Shown here piece by piece: positions 35,066-47,400 of a stretch of 64,000 nucleotides of DNA. The stretch lies in contig CP137322.1 of the NCBI GenBank assembly GCA_033182465.1, forward strand, positions 1,488,001 through 1,552,000, in the 5' to 3' direction. Origin of the DNA: Sanghuangporus weigelae. Its lineage: Eukaryota; Basidiomycota; Agaricomycetes; Hymenochaetales; Hymenochaetaceae. Position numbers and translations under genes: made by a program. The notes below the pieces were generated by a model that made no database searches, had not been told where the DNA came from, and was given only the letters and a program-made list of their open reading frames with translations. Within the stretch, counting starts at the first letter, position 1. The number at the start of each line of letters is the position of its first letter.

Positions 35066-38000
35066 TCATCCGTTTGGCTTCTCTCGAGTAGAATATCTCT
35101 CGCCAACTGCCTTTCTCGAGCGAGAGACTGCCATGGTTGATACGGCAGAAGAAGACGCTTCCTTGATAGTACTTCTGCTCAAGCAGAAGTCCAAATGTGC
35201 ATTCAAGCCAGCATTATCCGTTTCTAGGCTACGGGAACAAACCGGACAAATTAGTGCCTCATGGTTCCCAGCCGCGTTTGAATCGGAGTTTGCACTTGGA
35301 TCAGAAGATGGCTGAACAAAACACGAGCGATTGCCCATCGGCGGAGAATCTGTCCTTGAGAGGGCCTGATTGTTCTTATTGCAGGCCCTTTCTGACGCAA
35401 CCAAAGGTTGCTCGCTCTTGCTGCGCTTCGAAATAGATATGGATGGAACCTGGCGGTTTTGTGTAATGGTGCTATTCGGCTTCTTGGTTCTGGGCCGTAT
35501 GTTGGACCTATCGTTCCCTATCTTGACAACACTTGATGTAGCATACCTATATCGAAAGGTTGGGACGTCGTTGTCATCTTGAGCTTCTTGTCCTCCATCC
35601 ACGTGCAAATTGTCCAGTGCTTCAGTATCGTCTTCTTCGTCATCTAGCTCATCTTCGTCTTCTTGAGCTTCACCAATCAATTCGTCATCGTCTCTTTCGT
35701 CTTCGTCTACAATGATGGGCTTGATGAGTGAACCTTCCTCTAGAATTTGATTACGCTTGGATGGACTGCCAGAAGACTCCCTTGCTGTATCCGACTGTGG
35801 GCTAAATTTCCTCTTCTTACTCGGAGATCCTTCACTAGCCACGGACCCAAAGTACTGTCATGAAGATCAGCACAAGTTATATGGACGTTGATGAAATAAT
35901 TGCTTGCCCGCTTGATTCCTCGGTCAACAGGAGCTCGAAGATCGATGAGATCAGTGACTCTCAGACCGAGAAGTCTGACCCGGAGCGGGAGATAAGGTTT
36001 GATGAGTTCCTTGCCAATCTTGAGTAGCCGAAAGAAGAGGGAGCCGTAAGTTTAATCCTGTACCAAGAAATGTTCCCACGTACCCTCAGAAGATCCTCTT
36101 TCTTTGATATCCATCGGGCGAACGTCGCTCTGCGTGTGTGAACTAGGTGATGTGTGTCTTAATAGTGTATTGATAAGCCATGCCACGGGCTTCGTACCTC
36201 GGAAACTATCGAGTTTGTATGTCAGTATAACAATCTTCCCTGCCCATCCTTCCGTTTCTAAGTCGCGCTCTAGTAAGGACGCTATGTATTCGAGTTTCCG
36301 GAAGATGGCTTCCTTCGTATGTACAGCTCGGAATGTCCTAATTGGTAAAATTTGTGTTTTCTCATGTGGACTTGTACGTACGCATATTTTCACTTACCTT
36401 GAAACTCCGACACTTTTACGTTCTTCGCGCTGATAGGGCTTGATGAGCGTAGTAGACAACCCTAGATGAGTGTCGAAAAGAAAGTCGACGGCAAATTTAC
36501 GAGGCATAAGCCATATGATAGCCCTAGCATCTCTAATGTCCCCGCAAGTCTTATCCAATCCCGTTAGAAACAGCAGTAATTTTGAACATTTCTCACGAAC
36601 CTTGACACCGATAGCTTCTAGTACTCTCTCGCCAACACGTCCAATTCCGGGAACTTTTCGAACAGGAAGGTCTCGCATAAATTCCATAACCGCTTCACGT
36701 GTGAACGGCATCTGGAACTGCCCGTTCGGTTTATTCTGAACATGACGACGGTCAGGGGCGAACAGAATTCCAAGAATTACGCTTCAAGTGGCTTACTTTA
36801 TCGGAACATATCTTCGCGGGAAGATCAGTACGTCAGAAAGTCAGCGAATAAATGTTTCTAACCTTAGCTAACACCTGCCATGGATTGAGTCAGAATCAAA
36901 ATCTTTGTTCAGTAGAGAGTACTGCGTACCATGTTTGGTGCAATACCAGCACTGGCCGTTAAATTCGTCTTCTCAAATATCTTCGTACGCAGTTCTTGAA
37001 CGCACTCTTCAGCAGACATGCTATGTTCCTGTACATACTTCGTGATGCTATCGAGAGCGGATCAACAAACAAGCTGCAACGGAATGACTGAGGCATTCGC
37101 ACTTCAGATAGGCTTCGTCGCATCCAGCGATGTATAGATTGGGATCGTACTGTCTGCAAACGTCCATGACTTTCTCGGATACTATGCCAACACGCTTGTA
37201 GTCAACCGGAACAAGTATCAGTTCAGGGCAGAGCCTCTTGGCGATATATTCTGATTTTGGGATTTAGATCTCAAGGTATCTTATTAGAAGTGCATTGCAC
37301 TTACCAGCTTGGCCCGCGCGGACCCCATACTTTCGCGCTTCATACGATCCCGTAGTGACAACACCAAGGCCAACCTATAACAAGAATCCTTGAGCAAATT
37401 GACAACAATGATAGATGAAAACATCGCACGACCGCAAATGGCTTATCCTTCAGATCAGGATTATGTTGTAGCTCGACGTTTGCAAAGAACGCATCCATAT
37501 CTATGTGAACAATTGTCTGGCTCAAGTCTCGTTTCGATTCTTTCTCTGCGAACTGGGTCTGTTCAGAACGGTATGTAATAAGCATCGTAACGTCGTAGCT
37601 CACTAGTCGGTCAACCTTCACCTCGACAAGACCTACGTGAACTTTGTAATTTGCGCAACACAAGCGACGTTTCTTCTTACTCACGTATATCTGATTCTCT
37701 CAGAAGCTCATCGCGTCGTTCCAAAATCTTGTTTATACGCGCTGTCCAATCTGCATCGCGACGTTTCTCATTCTACAAGGACCTCGAGTATAAGAACTGA
37801 AATACGAATGATTGCCTGTCAGTCGAGCCTTACTTCGTAATATTTGGAGCCTTTGGATGCCTCAGCGATTCGGCGATTGATTTCGGCTTGATCTGGACCG
37901 TAGCTGTTTAAGAATTTGAGTGGAATTAGATAAGGACGTGACGTTCAGCTGTTTGACGGGTCTTCGAGTCTTACCCGACTTTATGAGCAGAAGCTCCCGC

Positions 38001-38069
38001 AAGTCGCCTCAGAAAAGTAGGATCCTGAGATTGTGCTACTGGCTCAGTCTCTTCTTCGTTATCTTGCAT
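35066..38069 (-). CDS. POLK: Translesion DNA polymerase kappa (Y family)
   Basis: Polymerase kappa copies past bulky minor-groove lesions in the nucleus. The product starts MQDNEEETEPVAQSQDPTFL, followed by the N-clasp (YGPDQAEINRRIAEASKGSK, then KYYENEKRRD). The catalytic motif IVHIDMDAFFANVELQHNPD supplies the first Asp, and YIAGCDEAYLK supplies the Asp-Glu pair. KTNLTASAGIAPNM and the helix-hairpin-helix RKVPGIGRVGERVLEAIGVK follow, then the little-finger domain. The C-terminal tail is acidic and disordered and ends with a UBZ-type zinc finger, CPVCSRSLETDNAGLNAHLD FC (C-x2-C...H-x3-C), for binding ubiquitinated PCNA. Stop at 35066. There are about 12 exons. It is divergent from ATG6 with about 220 bp between starts. 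Confidence 0.93.
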
Positions 38070-38287
38070 CAAGCTTGGAAAGAAAGAGAGTGGCTTAAGC
38101 CCGCCGCGGCAAGACACGTTCTATGCGGTTTACCCAAGCGAACCGCACATACATTGTCACACAAGGAACCACAAACCAGGTGTAGATGACGTAAGCAACC
38201 TGTGTTCCGCGTCGATCATGGAGGTCGAATTTGGCAGGCACGAACTTGACGCGGACATTCTGTGTCCACCGCGCACCGCGACTGCAA
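38070..38287. promoter_or_regulatory. Divergent promoter region between POLK and ATG6
   Basis: This 218-bp spacer between two opposed start codons must hold both promoters. No clear TATA box is visible. Confidence 0.45.
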
Positions 38288-39968
38288 ATGTCTTCAGGCT
38301 ACATTTGTCAGAAATGTCGACAGCCCTTACAGCTAGACGCGTCTCTCGCCGATTTAACGCCCTCGTCTTATGATCTTCTTGCTTCGACACTAGCTTCTCC
38401 TGCACCTCGTCCACTTCCTTCGGATATTGACAAACTTGAGCAGTTACCCTCGCTCCCAGATGTTAAGAACACATGGATACGAGCAACTGGGGCACAGACA
38501 GGCCGTCTATCTCCAACAGCGCCTTCTTTTTCTCCGAGATATTATGCCAAGCAGCCCCAGCGATCGTTAGCCAGTGCTCCGAACGAGTCTTTCGTATTCC
38601 TTCAGGATAGTGTTGTCCAGAAAATCCCTTCGTCAGGTGTACCTCAGCCTCGTGCCGAGCGGATGCCCGTTTCTGAAATCGCAGACTCTGCTGTAAGAAA
38701 TCAGAAGCTGCTTCATCAGGCTGTCTCGCCACCTCCGAATAAAATCAAGTCGGTTAGCAAGCTCTTTTCGCTGTTATCCAGTCGAACAGACCTCGATCAT
38801 CCGCTTTGTACGGAATGCACAGACGGTCTCCTGAAGGCTTTAGGAGAGCAACTGAAAGACACCATGCGTGAAAGAGATGGCTACCTTGCGTTTGAGAAGG
38901 AACTCAAGAAAGAGAAGCAACGAGAGGAGGAGTCGGTCGAGGAGATTGAGAGGCGAATCGAGAGACTAAAAGAAGAGGAACGGTTAGCGATCGAGGATCT
39001 TCGCGAAGCACAAGCAGAGAAAGACCAGTTGGAGGAAGAGCTAAGGGCTCTCGAGCTCGAAGAAAGGGAATTAGAGGAGGAAGAGTCTGAGTACGTAAGA
39101 GATATGAGCTGTTTCTCTACTTACCCGCTGATGCATGCTTGATCAGGTTCTGGAAGGTGCATAACACCCACTTAAACACCGCCGCGGATCAGGCATCGCA
39201 GCTTGCTTCTCTTCGCGCTGCTTACGCTTACGACTCTCTTGTCCTCGATAAGTTAGAGAGAACAAATGTTTATAATGATGCATTTTGCATTGGTCACGAC
39301 GGTGTCTTCGGAACCATTAATGGTCTTCGATTGGGACGAGTGAGCGGAGTGCATGTGAGGATTGATTCTTAAAGATCGGAATGTCCTGCTAACTTGGAAT
39401 TCGTCAAATAGGTGGAATGGGCGGAAATCAATGCAGCATGGGGTCAAGCCCTCCTACTTTTATACACAATCGCAAGAAAGCTGGACTTCACGTTTGAAAA
39501 GTAGGCGAAATACTACTTCTTCGTTTGCCCATTTTACGTCCTGAGCTTCTTTAAGTTATCGTCTAGTACCCATGGGCTCCTTTTCTCGCATCGAGAAGAC
39601 GACTGGAGACAAAGCTTCGTATGAGCTTTACGGATCGGGCGATCTGCACATCGGGCGATTGTTGCATAATCGACGATTTGATTTAGCCATGGTTGCGTTT
39701 CTGGACTGTCTTCGACAACTCATGGACTACGTCAAATCCCAAGATCAATCGGTCGAATTCCCACACCAGTACGTCAACCTTGGGAAGTACCACGGGTAAC
39801 TACTGATAACTCTATGCTTCTATTTTGTCCAGAGTCGTGAAGGATAAAATTGGTGACGTATCCATCAAACTTCAGTTCGGTGTAGAGGAAGCTTGGACTC
39901 GCGCGTTGAGGCACGTCCTTCTTGCTCTCAAACTGCTCCTGAAATGGGCGACGAGCGGTGCAGCATGA
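38288..39968 (+). CDS. ATG6: Beclin 1 / Atg6 (Vps30) autophagy protein
   Basis: Atg6/Vps30 is a subunit of the Vps34 PI3-kinase complexes for autophagosome formation and vacuolar sorting. The start [20 protein letters not shown] carries the N-terminal CxxC pair, completed by [20 protein letters not shown] near 38810. A long Glu/Arg/Leu-rich coiled coil runs from about 38870 to 39090. The C-terminal BARA domain follows in exons from 39146: [11 protein letters not shown], the segment [40 protein letters not shown], then [35 protein letters not shown] and a last exon with [20 protein letters not shown]. Exon edges at 39090/39146 and 39500/39556 were confirmed by restoring these motifs. It is a complete family member of about 480 residues. 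Confidence 0.95.
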
Positions 39969-40382
39969 TGTGCTTCTATAGTCTCACGTCATTCGGCCGG
40001 GCCGGCTTCATGTTTATATTATATGTTATATGAATCTTCTTCTGGGCTGTAAATCAGTGCTCAATGTAAGATCCCCGCATAGTGCTTTGCTAGACCTCTG
40101 TACAGTAATCTGTTGCCCTATAGTACTGTATGTACTCCTTCTCGCAAGTATCTTCATTTCGCTTATGAATATTTCTTTCGGATGCGGTCCCGATCTTATC
40201 GGAAAAGACTGATATGTACATGTGCGGGTCACAAAGAGCCGCGCGCCGATCATCCCGCGTGGCTCTCAGGATTCAAAATCCGCTGCTGCACCTCATTACG
40301 GCTGACCAACACTACTTGATACTCTTACAAATAGATCCCCGCTGTTGACGCTATCTGGCCGAGTCCAGTTTTCCTCACAGCC
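39969..40382. promoter_or_regulatory. Intergenic spacer between ATG6 and GCS1
   Basis: About 410 bp between two genes on the same strand; it must include the GCS1 promoter. I see no specific motif or RNA. Confidence 0.4.
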
Positions 40383-42983
40383 ATGGGCCTCCTGTCTTTG
40401 GGCACGCCTCTCTCTTGGAAGGAGACGAAGAAGTACGCAGAGCACGTCAGAACGCATGGAATCACGCAATTCTTGCATACATGGAATAGAGTAAAGGACC
40501 GACACGGTGATGAACTGTTATGGGGAGATGAGGTTCGCGTGTAACTACTCTTTATGAAAACTATGTGCTCAGAGCATACATATCTGCACAGATCGAGTAT
40601 ATGGTTGTGGCGTTTGACGAAGGGGAGAAGAATGCAAAACTCTCTCTTCGTCAATCAGAGATCCTGGCCAAATTGAGTAGCATCTGTAACGATCTCTCCG
40701 AGGAGGCGGGTGAGAAGTAAGTGATAACACAGGTCTATGCAGTGCATCTTATTCACGCTTCTCGCACAGATTCTCTATTCCGACATTCCATCCCGAGTAT
40801 GGTCGCTATATGCTTGAGTCGACGCCCGGCTCTCCTTACACGGGATCCTTGTCAGACCTCATCTCAGTTGAGAGCAACATGCGATATCGGTGAATAATAT
40901 ACCGTATCAAAAAATATTCGTATTGTTGAGTTGCTACTTAGGCGGAGTTTAGCTCGCAAACACTTAAAGGCCCATGAAATCCCGATTACCTTCACTTCTT
41001 TCCCTCGATTAGGAGCGCCAGGTGTTTTTACAGAGCCATATTTTGATCCTGCCGATGCCGTCTCAAGCCATAGTTTATTCCTGCCTCAGGAAATTACGAA
41101 TCCTCATGCTCGTTTTCCGTCAGTGCCACCGCTGATACAAGTTGAATTTTTACTGACAATAGTTCAGTACACTCACAGCAAACATCCGATCACGAAGGGG
41201 CTCGAAAGTTGCCATAAATCTGCCATTGTTTTTCGACTCGAAAACACCAAAGCCGTTCACAGATCCAACAGTTCCTTGGGATCGTAGTATATATCCAGAA
41301 GACGCTGGTAGGTGCCACCCAAAATACTTGAAGTCCCCACCTTCTTATCTTCTGACAATCAGAGGCAAAAAGTGGCGCTGCTCTCCCGGACCATATTTAC
41401 ATGGACGCAATGGGTTTTGGCATGGGCTGTTGCTGCCTACAGCTTACCTTTCAAGCGTGTAATGTTCCCGAAGCTCGCAGACTCTATGACGCATTTGTTC
41501 CCCTTGGTCCAATCATGGTGTGTGTCTCCAGATGTATTTACCATTGCAGAACGTTAAACGCATATAGCTTGCTTTGACGGCCGCCAGCCCTTTGTATCGC
41601 GGTTATATTGCAGATGTAGACTGTAGGTGGAACGTAATTGCTGGTAGCGTTGATGACCGGACAGAAGAAGAACGGGGTCTAAAGGTTTGGTAAATTATTT
41701 CCGGAATGATGATGGATGTACTAACATTTTCTCAGCCTCTGAAAGAGAATAAATATGACATTCCGAAATCCCGATACGACAGCGTCGACCTGTACATCTC
41801 ACAGGACTCTTTAAACCGTCCTGAGTATAATGATAGTCCTGTACCGTTCGATGCCGGTATATGCGAACGCTTGAAAGCGTCAGGTGAGCCTTTCTTCAGA
41901 AGGATCCGTTGAAGGATCTAACAGTTCTATCGAGGCGTGGACGATTTACTCTCCAAGCACATTGCGCATCTGTTCATCCGCGATCCTCTGGTTCTGTTTT
42001 CGGAATTGATTGACCAGGATGACACGACGAGCATGGACCATTTTGAAGTACGTTCACACATAGTTTCCTCGATGTTTCCGAAAGTAACCATCTCTCAAAG
42101 AATATTCAATCAACGAACTGGCAAACGGTCCGTTTCAAACCTCCTCCTCCTAATTCTCCGATAGGCTGGCGAGTCGAGTTCCGAAGTATGGAGGTGCAAC
42201 TAACGGATTTCGAGAACGCCGCCTTCGCTATTTTCATTGTCCTTCTATCACGCGCAATCCTTTGTTTCGATCTCAACTTATACTTGCCAATCACGAAGGT
42301 GGATGAAAATATGCAAATAGCGCAGAGGAGAGACGCAGCCCGCAAGGAGAAGTTTTACTTCCGTAGAAATATTTTTTCAAGTCATTCGCCCTCTGCGACG
42401 AGCAGTTCGTCCTCTGTAGATGAAAACGGAAACCCGAAACCAAAAGAAAAAAGGCTCAGAAACTGCTTCGATACCCCTCCGCGAGCAGTAGATCTTATTG
42501 ACGGGCCCCTCGAAGACCAATACGAGTTGATGACTCTTGAAGAGATCGTGCTTGGGAAGGTGAGCGATCGACGAGCGATACAGTTATTGCGCTAACTATC
42601 GATAGGGTCTGGAATATCCTGGTCTTCTGGGTCTTGTGCGGGCATATTTAGATACCCTTGACGTTGACGGAGAAACGAAGAAGAAATTAAACTCGTACCT
42701 GAATCTCATTGAGCGAAGGGCCAACGGGACTCTGTTAACGACTGCCTCCTGGGTTCGAAACTTCGTGCGATCTCATCCGGCATACAAATTTGACTCTGTC
42801 ATCAGTCAAGAGATCAATTTTGACCTCATGACCGCCGTTGACCAGATGTAAGCATTCAAAATTACTCGAATTTTGACCGCTTTGACTGATTTATGGTCGA
42901 ACAGTGAACGAGGCACACGCAAAGAACCATCTTTGTTACCCGAAGGATATTGTGGAGGCTTCTCCGATGAAGGTCATTTATAA
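40383..42983 (+). CDS. GCS1: Glutamate-cysteine ligase catalytic subunit
   Basis: This enzyme joins glutamate and cysteine with ATP, the first and rate-setting step of glutathione synthesis in the cytosol. The product begins [20 protein letters not shown] and [20 protein letters not shown], then [16 protein letters not shown], the Glu-rich metal/substrate site of the eukaryotic GCL family. [20 protein letters not shown] and [15 protein letters not shown] follow. Later exons encode [20 protein letters not shown]-like helices, [20 protein letters not shown], and the C-terminal part [20 protein letters not shown]. The last exon, read as [20 protein letters not shown] with end SDEGHL-stop, fixes the stop at 42983. 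There are about ten introns. Length and order match the eukaryotic enzyme. Confidence 0.93.
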
Positions 42984-43310
42984 GTACTAGACTCTTGCTT
43001 CAAGTTTGCTCATTGAGTTTGAAGGTTGTGTGGTCAGTCAGAGTGGAACCCTCTCCGAGAAGGATCCTAGAGGAACTTCATCGGTTTTTAACCGAGTTTG
43101 GACATATCTGTTTTCACTTTTAGGGTGCATATTTTGGAAATAATTGCTGTCAAAACTCTGGAACAACGCATTCAATGTAAAGTATCATGGTAGACAGACA
43201 AACAGCGGACCGGACCAATAGATAGAATTTATGACGACTTACGTAATCTGTCCGAGCGGGCAGAAACGCTGGCTGGACTCGACTTTCTCGAGCTCCATTC
43301 ACCATCGGCC
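42984..43310. promoter_or_regulatory. Intergenic spacer upstream of ATP16
   Basis: About 330 bp holding the GCS1 3' UTR and the ATP16 promoter. A pyrimidine-rich tract lies close to the ATP16 start. No other feature seen. Confidence 0.4.
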
Positions 43311-43988
43311 ATGTCGGCACTCCGTCTCATTTCCTGTGCTGCGCGCAGCGTTCCAAGAGCGACGTTTGCATTGCAGCGTCGCGGATATGCTGAGGTGGCT
43401 GACAAGATAAAACTTTCTCTTGTGCTCCCGCACCAGGTTTGTCGCGTTCACGATGACACGCTTCAGTCGGATTGGCTAACGTCTGGTCTTCAAGACTATT
43501 TTCGCATCGACGGATGTTGTGCAGGTTAACCTTTCGGCGGCAACTGGTGATATGGGTATTCTTGCGAACCACGTACCATCCATCGAGCCTTTGCGTCCCG
43601 GCATCGTAGAGGTAATAGATTCTGGCAACAACAGTCAGAAATGGTTTGGTACGTGCTTCGTCACTTTAAAATCAGGTGCACAAAGACTGACTGCTCTGTG
43701 CTTTTACTCCGTTTCAGTGAGCGGAGGCTTCGCGAACGTGCATCCGAACAATAAGCTCACAATCAATGCTGTCGAGGCGGCTCCTTTGGAGCACTTCTCG
43801 CTTGAGGTAAGAGCAAGTCTTTTGGACTGTGGATACCAGACTCACGAGTTGGACACATGAAGGCCGTTAGGTCTAACCTGGCGGAGGCGCAGCGGATTGC
43901 TGGTGGGAATGCGTCGGAAGAGGACAAAGCGGAAGCTCAAATAGAAATCAACGTCTATGAGTCGCTGCAGCATGCACTCTCCAAGTAA
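43311..43988 (+). CDS. ATP16: Mitochondrial F1-ATP synthase delta subunit
   Basis: This small central-stalk subunit of mitochondrial ATP synthase corresponds to bacterial epsilon. The start MSALRLISCAARSVPRATFA is an Arg/Ser/Ala-rich mitochondrial presequence, followed by RRGYAEVADKIKLSLVLPHQ. The second exon restores TIFASTDVVQVNLSAATGDM and then GILANHVPSIEPLRPGIVEV, the hallmark beta-sandwich of the family. Next come VSGGFANVHPNNKLTINAVE and a last exon with the C-terminal helical hairpin (NLAEAQRIAGGN, INVYESLQHALSK-stop). There are four exons and about 165 residues, as expected for the family. Confidence 0.94.
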
Positions 43989-44415
43989 TTGCTTTATTAA
44001 TGCTTTATTCTCGCCAAAAGCTTTCCAAATCTTACTTGGTGCAACTGCAGACCAGAATAAGTTATATACGTGTGCCTGTAAGATGATATCGATGAGAGAT
44101 TTCTATAAGTAGTTGCTCAGACTCATGTCCATGATCTTGCAAGTGCACGTTCTGTCAGAGCCACTGAGTGCAACTACCTTCGTGTTATTATTTCGTCGTA
44201 AATTCTCGGAACAGAGGTTATTTCGCCTATATACATAATTGAACAAGCGCAGATGCCGTAAGAACTCAAGTTCTTTGATTGAACACCGAACATCATGAGA
44301 AGATACTGTTCATTAAAACCATATCTGCTCCCGTTATCCTTCCACTCAATTGTGCCTCTTGCACGATACGCGCGGTGCGTGCAGTCGATCCTGTCGACCA
44401 GAGCCCAGCCCGAGC
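43989..44415. promoter_or_regulatory. Intergenic spacer upstream of the AlkB-like gene
   Basis: About 430 bp between two genes on the same strand, moderately AT-rich. No motif or RNA gene recognised. Confidence 0.4.
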
Positions 44416-47400
44416 ATGGCATCCGAATCTGGAGCGTACGAGATGGAGGAGACCGAAGATCTAAGTCTGGTGCTGAGGCAGCTCCCCATGTGCTGGGACG
44501 ACCGAAGGCTGCTTAAGCACGAACCGTTCAGAAATTTATTCGCTTGCAGAGATCAAATTGAATTGTGGACAGATGTTCCAAATGCTCATTGGGCCGACCT
44601 CGTCAAGAATGGCGTGAATGAAGAATTCGTGAGTATACTCATCCCTCAGAGCATGCGGCGGATGGTCACATAGGAATTGGATTAGGTTAAGGCGTTTATT
44701 CGGTGGTGTCTCATCGCATTCCACACGCTAAATGGCGAACACAATCCGCAAATGCTTGCAACTTTCGTCGAACAGTCCTCGTACTGGGAGATTTTCGTTG
44801 AGGTCTTCTACATGCTCCATCAGGCTCAAAACGTTCTCCGGTCCCAAAAATTCCTTATTCAGAAAAAGTTGCAAGAAGAAGCGCTTAAACTTCTGAACAA
44901 GGAAAGGAAAACGCTAGGGTTCAAAGACTTCCTGGTTTTGAGGCCAAGGATACCTCGTCGTTTGGCTCGAAGGGATTGCGAATCTACCTCGTATGATCCA
45001 CCTCCGTTCATGCCTCGAGAGGAGGCGGAAAAACCTGTCGGGAACGCTTCTTATGGAATTCTCGAAGAGTTGTTCACTTTGCATACTAAAGACATTGAAA
45101 ATGCGTGTGCCTACTTCATGAAAACGCTGCCCATAAACGTGATCGGTTCGGAGAACTTAATGTCAGGCCGCAGGCCGATCAGGAGAGCGGCGCCTTCTCC
45201 GCAGCTCTTGGAAGATTTCAGTCGACAGGACGCAGAGGCGAAAATGGCTTTACCTGCTCGTTCAATGAACAAGAAACGGAAGAAATGCAAGGGGAAAGTG
45301 CCTACAACCAGGATGATCAGCGGTCCTGGCAAAGCTGACGGTGAAGCATTGGTTGACGAAGGAGGTGCTCAACCCGTCGAACGGACTGCCCAGGTGAATC
45401 AGATTTGGAGTTTCTATTGGTATCGGTCGTCTTATACTTGATAAGACTGCCTCAGATACGAGTTTGATGTCAACCACAGGCATAGGCCGAGGGGCATTTG
45501 ATGCTGAATCAGTACGTTCTTTTTTTCCTGTAAGGACTTGTCTTAACGAAATTTTCGATCGTAGATTGTAGTGGATAACCAAGCAGCTTTGATCAGTTCG
45601 TCAGGCGCAGTTCTTAACCCAAATCCTTCCACTTTATCGCAAAGACGAGGGAAGACGTGCAGTACGAAGAAACGGGGACCTGAGATGATCGAGACTACAA
45701 TCGCATTGTCCATGACTTCAGGGCCTGAAAGTAATAAGAGGAGGCGAGAACTGTCTGATCCTAGAGCGAAGCGGGACTCCACACTACTGTCTTCTTGCCA
45801 AGCGAAAGAATTTTCAGCTGACGATGCGGTGGCACCCGGAAAACGGAAGAAGAAGGCGTGCCGCAAGGGCAAATTCGAATCCATAGCACTGGAAGAAACT
45901 AGTGTTTCTCAACGAAAGCGTTGTAGTAAGCTTCCAATGCCAAATGAGTCAGGAATGACACATGGGATGCAGACTGTGTATGCCCCTTCGAGTTTGTCTG
46001 ACGACACTCTTGTCGATGGAGATGGGAATAAATATATCATCGACCCGAAAGTTCTCCACGATAGACTTTTCCATGATTCTCCGTCTGTCTCTTCGGAACC
46101 AGCTGTCATTGAGGACCCGATCCGGAGTGAAAAGATGGTGGAATCTCTAGAGTTAGTTTGATCTTTTATACTTCCTTCAAGTAGCTAACGATTCATTCAG
46201 TAAGTCTCGCCCGCAAATCTGTTTGTCAAAGCCCCGTCTCCCAGAATGGGCACGCCCGCGGGTTTGGGCCGGGGTGCGCCAAAGATCTCTGAGCGTATTC
46301 GAACTAATTATAATCTTCTACGTTAGTCGAGGCAAGCCTTGTGCGAAACTACGACCTGGTTTCGCTGCTACCACGGTGGTGTATACTTCAGGGACGGAAA
46401 AGTTCACGGGTACTTGTTGGGCGGATATTCCTCACAGTGAGTACCATGTTCGCCAGTCTCTCAGCCTCTCGCGGATCTGATCCTTTCCTGAGACGAGACA
46501 AGTTCCATCACGACGGGAGGCTGATTATATCACACGGGTACTGCAGTCCTTATTGCAGTTTTGATCTTACTGACGGTTTCATCCACATCCAGAGGCGGGA
46601 AATCTCTAGGAGGATCTGAAGGTCAACGAGACCATGATGCTTCTGTCCGTGCATTGCTCTATAATTATAGGGTGGGACATCCATTAGTATTGCTCATAGA
46701 CGACAAGTATGCGCCTTTCCCCTTTGACTTGGAAAAAAAGATGTACGTGGTTCTTGGTCTGTACTGGATTGTTAATGCCTGGGGTGAGTTGCAGGCCATT
46801 CATTCAATATCAAAGCCTTAATCAATGAATGTCATTTGACAGCTGAAAAGGATGTCGTCGAAGATGATGGAAAGGTGGAGACTCGCACCAAATACAAGTT
46901 CGCTTTTCAGTATTGCGAAGGGCAAGGATCGCCATGGTGGCTCGGAAAACCTACAGACGTCTCGAAGGGGGTTGCTCATGGGCTAGATGGTGCTTCGAAC
47001 TTCCCAGACATCCCTGGTGATCGTAATGAGGTGCCACGTACTATCGAGACATCTGCTAATGGGCGTACACTTGGAACGAACCCTCCGCGTCTCCAGAATG
47101 CCTCTCGGGAGAAGGCATGCGTGTCTGATGAGCGGAATGTAGATGTGAGTTACTGATCTTTCGCATCATTTTCGTCACTAGACATCTCTTTCGCAGAATT
47201 CCTATTGCCCGATCTGTCATAGGAGCACGCCGCGGATATATAAGCAACGATGGATGTGTCTCAATCCAGATTGCTCCAGGTTTTTCTGCATCGACTCAGA
47301 GGAAGTCTTCACACTTGAATATGAGGAACGATTTCTTGAACTTCGACCTGACCAAGGGTTTGGAGAGATTGACCTTAGTCTCTCGTCTCCTTTGCCCGAT

